From Sutterella sp. UBA1442 (lineage in GTDB: Bacteria > Pseudomonadota > Gammaproteobacteria > Burkholderiales > Burkholderiaceae_F): 8,011 nt of DNA. The notes beneath the pieces are model-generated. The model searched no databases. It was not told the DNA's origin and was given only the letters and a program-made list of their open reading frames with translations. Made by a program: the position numbers and the translations under genes. The DNA lies in assembly GCA_002329575.1 (NCBI GenBank), contig DCTK01000071.1, forward strand, positions 235-8,245. Direction: 5' to 3'. Numbering within the stretch: the stretch's first letter is position 1; every line of letters starts with the position of its first letter. Shown piece after piece: positions 5,531-8,011 of this stretch.

Positions 5531-6154
5531 CTATTGAGCCGCTTTAACGGCTTCTTTCATCCCATTAATTAATTTCTGATTTTTCTTACTGCGTGAACCG
5601 TACAGGCGGGCGCTAAACACAGTAATGATTTCCAACACATCTTTGGCTAAATCTTCTTCAAAAGAAGCTTCTTCGCCCTTATTGATGATCACCACCTCAA
5701 CCCCTTTCATTTCGCAGACTGAAAAAATCAGTTCAGCTCCAAAGCGCAGCAGTCGATCTTTGTGCGTGATGACCAGGCGCTCAATTTTACCGTTAAGCAG
5801 TTTTTCCAGTAAAGACTGCAATCCTTTTTTCCGGTAATTCATTCCGCTGCCGAGATCGCTGATGAGTTCAAAAGTCCAGCCTTGGGCTGCACAATACATC
5901 TCCAAAACCGTCTTTTGTCTTTCCAAATCTTGCTTTTGATCGGCGCTCGATACCCGGGCGTAGGCTAGAGTGACGCGTTCGGATTGAGGCGGTAGTTTTC
6001 GTCCCATGCCCATAAGTTGTTCAGCGGAATACCTTCTCTGATTGCCCCGCGTGCGTTGTGGGATTAATTTGCCTTCATACTCCCAACGTCTGAGGGTGGA
6101 AACGGCAACGCCCAATTGTTGCGCGGCTTGGCTGATGCTATACAATTTACTCAT
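5531..6154 (-). CDS. tnpA: IS607-family serine recombinase transposase
   Basis: The 207-residue protein catalyses excision and insertion of the element through a serine-DNA intermediate. Residues 4-50 form a MerR-like helix-turn-helix (SISQAAQQLGVAVSTLRRWE), as expected for IS607, where the DNA-binding domain comes first. The resolvase domain follows: YARVSS at 65-70 with the catalytic Ser at 69, then HKDRLLRFG at 131-139 carrying the conserved arginines. The C-terminal helix (about 170-200) should mediate assembly on DNA. The frame is open up to 6256, but 6154 is chosen because the HTH begins right there and a good extended -10 promoter lies inside the upstream 34 codons. Length matches the family. 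It is followed after 17 bases by tnpB, and is divergent from thyA. No damage is visible, so it may be active. Confidence 0.92.
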   Translation of the reverse strand: MSKLYSISQAAQQLGVAVSTLRRWEYEGKLIPQRTRGNQRRYSAEQLMGMGRKLPPQSERVTLAYARVSSADQKQDLERQKTVLEMYCAAQGWTFELISDLGSGMNYRKKGLQSLLEKLLNGKIERLVITHKDRLLRFGAELIFSVCEMKGVEVVIINKGEEASFEEDLAKDVLEIITVFSARLYGSRSKKNQKLINGMKEAVKAAQ

Positions 6155-6182
6155 TTTAATTAATATAAAGTAGTTTTGAGTA

Positions 6183-6191
6183 ATTATAGCA
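6183..6191 (-). promoter_or_regulatory. Extended -10 promoter of tnpA
   Basis: On the minus strand TGCTATAAT is a perfect extended -10 element (TGnTATAAT). It predicts a transcription start near 6176, about 22 bases before the tnpA ATG at 6154. The -35 region is poor, which is common when the extended TG motif is present. Confidence 0.7.
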
Positions 6192-6198
6192 TAACTGT

Positions 6199-6212
6199 TT
6201 CTAGCCCTAGAA
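6199..6212. repeat. Palindrome next to the tnpA promoter, possible TnpA operator or left-end site
   Basis: TTCTAG and CTAGAA form a perfect inverted repeat with a CC centre (GG on the other strand), lying where the -35 box of the tnpA promoter would be. MerR-like HTH recombinases bind short inverted sites, and IS607 recombines at GG dinucleotides (family knowledge). It could therefore be a TnpA binding site, an autoregulatory operator or part of the element's left end. That role is inferred. Confidence 0.4.
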
Positions 6213-6286
6213 CTACCCCAATTGGACACACGCAGTGCGATCAGTAACGGTATCATTAGAACATTGAATTTGATTTCTAGGTATCT

Positions 6287-6290
6287 GAGG
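6287..6290 (+). promoter_or_regulatory. Ribosome binding site of thyA
   Basis: GAGG lies seven bases before the ATG at 6298. No convincing promoter was found between the element and this site: TATCAT at 6251-6256 resembles a -10 box but has no -35 partner at the right distance. Confidence 0.65.
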
Positions 6291-6297
6291 TACTCAC

Positions 6298-7098
6298 ATG
6301 ACGATTTATCATCAGTATGAAGATTTAATGCGACATGTCTATTTTCACGGTGTCAATAAAAGCGATCGTACAGGAACGGGTACGCGTTCTGTCTTTGGCT
6401 ACCAAATGCGCTTTAACCTCTCGGAAGGTTTTCCTTTGGTCACTACTAAGAAACTTCACCTTCGCTCCATCATTCATGAATTGCTTTGGTTCCTCAAGGG
6501 CGAGAGCAACATCAAGTACCTCAAAGATAACGGCGTGTCGATTTGGGATGAATGGGCTGATGAAAATGGTGATTTGGGCCCAGTGTATGGCGTTCAATGG
6601 CGAAATTGGCGCGGTGCCGATCGCAACGTTGATCAAATCGCTGAACTCGTCAATACGATTAAAACCAATCCGGACTCTCGCCGCATGATCGTGACAGCTT
6701 GGAACGTTGCTGAGTTACCTAAAATGGCGCTTCCGCCCTGCCACATGATGTTCCAAGTCTATGTGGCCGACGGTAAGTTGTCCTGCCAACTCTATCAACG
6801 CTCTTGCGACATTTTCTTAGGCGTGCCCTTTAACATTGCCAGCTATTCGTTGCTCACGCACATGCTCGCTCAACAATGTGACTTGGAAGTGGGCGACTTT
6901 GTTTGGACAGGCGGCGACTGCCACCTCTATAACAATCACTTTGAACAAGTGAAGTTGCAATTGTCGCGTGAACCGCGCCCCTATCCGCAATTAGTCATCA
7001 AGCGTCGTCCGGACTCGATTTTCGATTACAAGTTCGAAGACTTTGAAATTGTGGGCTACGATCCGCATCCGACGATTAAAGCACCCGTTGCGGTTTAA
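6298..7098 (+). CDS. thyA: Thymidylate synthase
   Basis: This enzyme methylates dUMP to dTMP with 5,10-methylenetetrahydrofolate, producing dihydrofolate; it is a cytoplasmic homodimer. The 266 residues align end to end with E. coli ThyA (264 residues), from DRTGTGT at 23-29 to the closing APVAV. Catalytic Cys148 lies in PPCH, the phosphate-binding arginines are R24 and R128-R129 (SRRM), and the dUMP contacts D171, N179, H209 and Y211 fall within [16 protein letters not shown] and [10 protein letters not shown]. No insertions or losses are visible. The start has a GAGG site seven bases upstream. folA follows after 15 bases, a functional pair because FolA recycles the dihydrofolate ThyA makes. 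The IS607 element lies just upstream on the other strand. Confidence 0.98.
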   Translation: MTIYHQYEDLMRHVYFHGVNKSDRTGTGTRSVFGYQMRFNLSEGFPLVTTKKLHLRSIIHELLWFLKGESNIKYLKDNGVSIWDEWADENGDLGPVYGVQWRNWRGADRNVDQIAELVNTIKTNPDSRRMIVTAWNVAELPKMALPPCHMMFQVYVADGKLSCQLYQRSCDIFLGVPFNIASYSLLTHMLAQQCDLEVGDFVWTGGDCHLYNNHFEQVKLQLSREPRPYPQLVIKRRPDSIFDYKFEDFEIVGYDPHPTIKAPVAV

Positions 7099-7100
7099 TT

Positions 7101-7106
7101 GAGGGA
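7101..7106 (+). promoter_or_regulatory. Ribosome binding site that fixes the folA start
   Basis: GAGGGA begins three bases after the thyA stop codon and ends seven bases before the ATG at 7114. The frame is open back to a TTG at 7099, but that codon precedes this site and has no site of its own, so 7114 is the start. Confidence 0.75.
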
Positions 7107-7113
7107 CTTCACT

Positions 7114-7602
7114 ATGGCTCAATTACATTTAATCGTTGCACATGCGCGAAACGGCGTTATCGGTAAAGAAGGTAAATTGCCATGGTATCTGCCCGAAGAC
7201 TTAAAGCACTTCAAACGCACAACGCTGGGAAAACCCGTCATTATGGGACGAAAGACTTGGGAGTCCTTGGGACGTCCTTTACCCGGTCGTCGCAATATCG
7301 TCGTAACCCGACAAACGGGCTTTACGGCCGAAGGGGCAGAAGTCTATAGCAATCTTCAAGACGCCGTAGCTGCCGTTAAGGACGAGCCCATTGCGTTTAT
7401 TATGGGCGGCGCACAAATCTATGCTGAAGCCATGCCTCAAATCGAAGTGGCGCACATCACGGTATTGAATGCAGACTTTGAAGGAGATGCATTCTTCAAA
7501 CCCTTAACCGATGACGAATGGAACTTGGTTGAAGAGGCCACATTCCCCGCCACCGACACGCATCCGTATAGCTTCAGTATCCGTCGATACGAAAGACGTT
7601 AA
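7114..7602 (+). CDS. folA: Dihydrofolate reductase
   Basis: FolA reduces dihydrofolate to tetrahydrofolate with NADPH and is the target of trimethoprim. From the ATG at 7114 it has 162 residues, close to the 159 of E. coli. Visible family marks: NGVIGKEGKLPWYLPEDL at 13-30 with the Met20-type loop and active-site Asp29 (E. coli D27); KPVIMGRKTWESLGRPLPGR at 40-59 (NADPH and folate contacts); IMGGAQIY as the second NADPH glycine motif; and the C-terminal strand ending RRYERR. It is probably translated from the thyA message. A strong hairpin 20 bases downstream probably ends the transcript. No substitution stands out as a resistance change, but this cannot be judged by eye. Confidence 0.96.
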   Translation: MAQLHLIVAHARNGVIGKEGKLPWYLPEDLKHFKRTTLGKPVIMGRKTWESLGRPLPGRRNIVVTRQTGFTAEGAEVYSNLQDAVAAVKDEPIAFIMGGAQIYAEAMPQIEVAHITVLNADFEGDAFFKPLTDDEWNLVEEATFPATDTHPYSFSIRRYERR

Positions 7603-7622
7603 GACTCGCGAATTGACGTTTC

Positions 7623-7668
7623 AAATGACATCGGGGTGCCTGATTTACTCAGACACCCCGATGCATTT
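7623..7668. terminator. Bidirectional terminator between folA and the dcuC-like gene
   Basis: CATCGGGGTG (7629-7638) pairs perfectly with CACCCCGATG (7654-7663). Inside, after one C/A mismatch, CTGA pairs with TCAG around the loop TTTAC. Outside, past a one-base bulge (A7628), AAATG (7623-7627) pairs with CATTT (7664-7668). The stem therefore has A on one side and T on the other, so it can act in both directions. It lies midway between two convergent genes. The T run is short, so termination may be incomplete. Confidence 0.8.
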
Positions 7669-7698
7669 AGTAGGACCTAATGCTAAATTTTCGATAAA

Positions 7699-8011
7699 TT
7701 AGAAAACCAGGATCAACACAAGCCACGCTACAACCATCGGAACAGCTGTGCGCTTAACGAGGTCAATCGGAGAAACACGAGCCAAACCGGCCAATAAAAT
7801 CACAACACCGGCGATAGGACTCGTTGTACGACCTAACTGAGCAGCACACATCACAGTGTTACCAAGCTCGGTAATCGTCATGCCGAATTGTGCTGCGTGC
7901 GGAGTCACCGCCTCGTTAAATGCAAAGGTCGCAGCGTCACCTGAACCGCTTAATACGGCCATGGCAAATGTGCCTAAAGCACCGCCCACGCGAGCAAATT
8001 CATTGGCGCTC
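7699..8011 (-). CDS. dcuC: C4-dicarboxylate carrier of the DcuC family, C-terminal part only
   Basis: The frame is open from the window edge to a TAA at 7699-7701 and codes for the last 103 residues of a membrane carrier. DcuC proteins move succinate and fumarate across the inner membrane, mainly succinate export in anaerobic growth (family knowledge). Seen here: SANEFARVGGALG at the edge, a small-residue-rich helix FAMAVLSGSGDAATFAFNEA typical of the second half-repeat, the conserved LGRTTSPIAGVVILLAG, then VSPIDLVKRTAVPM and a final hydrophobic helix ending in LVF. The GTG at 7987-7989 is an internal Val codon, since family sequence continues upstream of it. The gene converges on folA. The related YfcC-type carriers are less likely. 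Confidence 0.75.
   Translation of the reverse strand, partial: SANEFARVGGALGTFAMAVLSGSGDAATFAFNEAVTPHAAQFGMTITELGNTVMCAAQLGRTTSPIAGVVILLAGLARVSPIDLVKRTAVPMVVAWLVLILVF

Larger units (their letters stand above)
4250..6220 (-). mobile_element. IS607-type insertion sequence (tnpA, tnpB, candidate omegaRNA)
   Basis: A serine recombinase with an N-terminal MerR-like domain directly followed by tnpB defines the IS607 layout. The limits are approximate: such elements have weak terminal repeats and make no reliable target duplication. A CCCC run at 6216-6219 (GGGG on the element strand) and a CC at 4276-4277 are possible crossover dinucleotides, since IS607 uses GG. The element sits between the minus-strand hydrogenase operon and plus-strand thyA and points toward the hydrogenase operon, so its transcript could run into that leader. 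Confidence 0.75.

Noticed and set aside
6155..6256. N-terminal extension of TnpA by 34 residues from an upstream ATG
   Set aside because: The MerR-like domain starts at the internal Met, and a perfect extended -10 promoter lies within the extension.
7099..7113. TTG start for folA immediately after the thyA stop
   Set aside because: The ribosome binding site lies after that codon and fits the ATG at 7114; family proteins start there too.
7987..7989. GTG as the start of a 96-residue membrane protein
   Set aside because: The frame continues to the window edge with DcuC-like sequence (FARVGG), so the codon is internal and the gene is cut by the window.
1..8011. CRISPR array, tRNA or rRNA genes
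   Set aside because: No regularly spaced direct repeats and no tRNA or rRNA signature sequences were seen on either strand.

Overview
The window looks like part of the chromosome of an anaerobic or facultatively anaerobic proteobacterium. ThyA, FolA and the edge of an FMN riboswitch closely resemble their Escherichia coli counterparts. An [FeFe] hydrogenase and a DcuC-type C4-dicarboxylate carrier point to fermentative or fumarate-linked anaerobic life. A gut member of the Burkholderiales (Sutterella-like) would fit, but that is an inference from gene content, not a sequence match.

Region 1 (1-3914, minus strand) is a two-gene hydrogenase operon. The upstream gene encodes a fusion of the C-terminal iron-sulfur part of a NuoF/HydB-type subunit with a GltD-like FAD/NADPH oxidoreductase. 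Fifteen bases later comes a complete [FeFe] hydrogenase catalytic subunit with all H-cluster motifs and the full relay of accessory clusters. The pair fits the glutamate-synthase-linked (group A2) arrangement: electrons would pass between NADP(H) and H2 through FAD and Fe-S centres, without the FMN/NADH module of HydB. Directly after the hydrogenase stop codon, the minus strand carries the first bases of an FMN riboswitch, cut by the window edge, so a riboflavin synthesis or transport gene probably follows outside.

Region 2 (3915 to about 6220) is a leader or intergenic stretch with two hairpins, followed by an IS607-type element on the minus strand: a serine recombinase (tnpA), a TnpB, and a strongly structured 3' end that is a candidate omega (re)RNA. 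TnpB keeps the first two RuvC acidic residues and the zinc finger, but the last catalytic Asp motif is replaced and the protein stops early. The frame beyond the stop reads on as protein-like sequence broken by two TGA codons. The element lies between the hydrogenase operon and thyA.

Region 3 (6298-7602, plus strand) is the thyA-folA operon, which makes dTMP and recycles the dihydrofolate produced. A strong hairpin with A and T tracts on either side (7623-7668) probably serves as a shared terminator for folA and the convergent dcuC-like gene, whose 3' end fills 7699-8011 and runs off the window.
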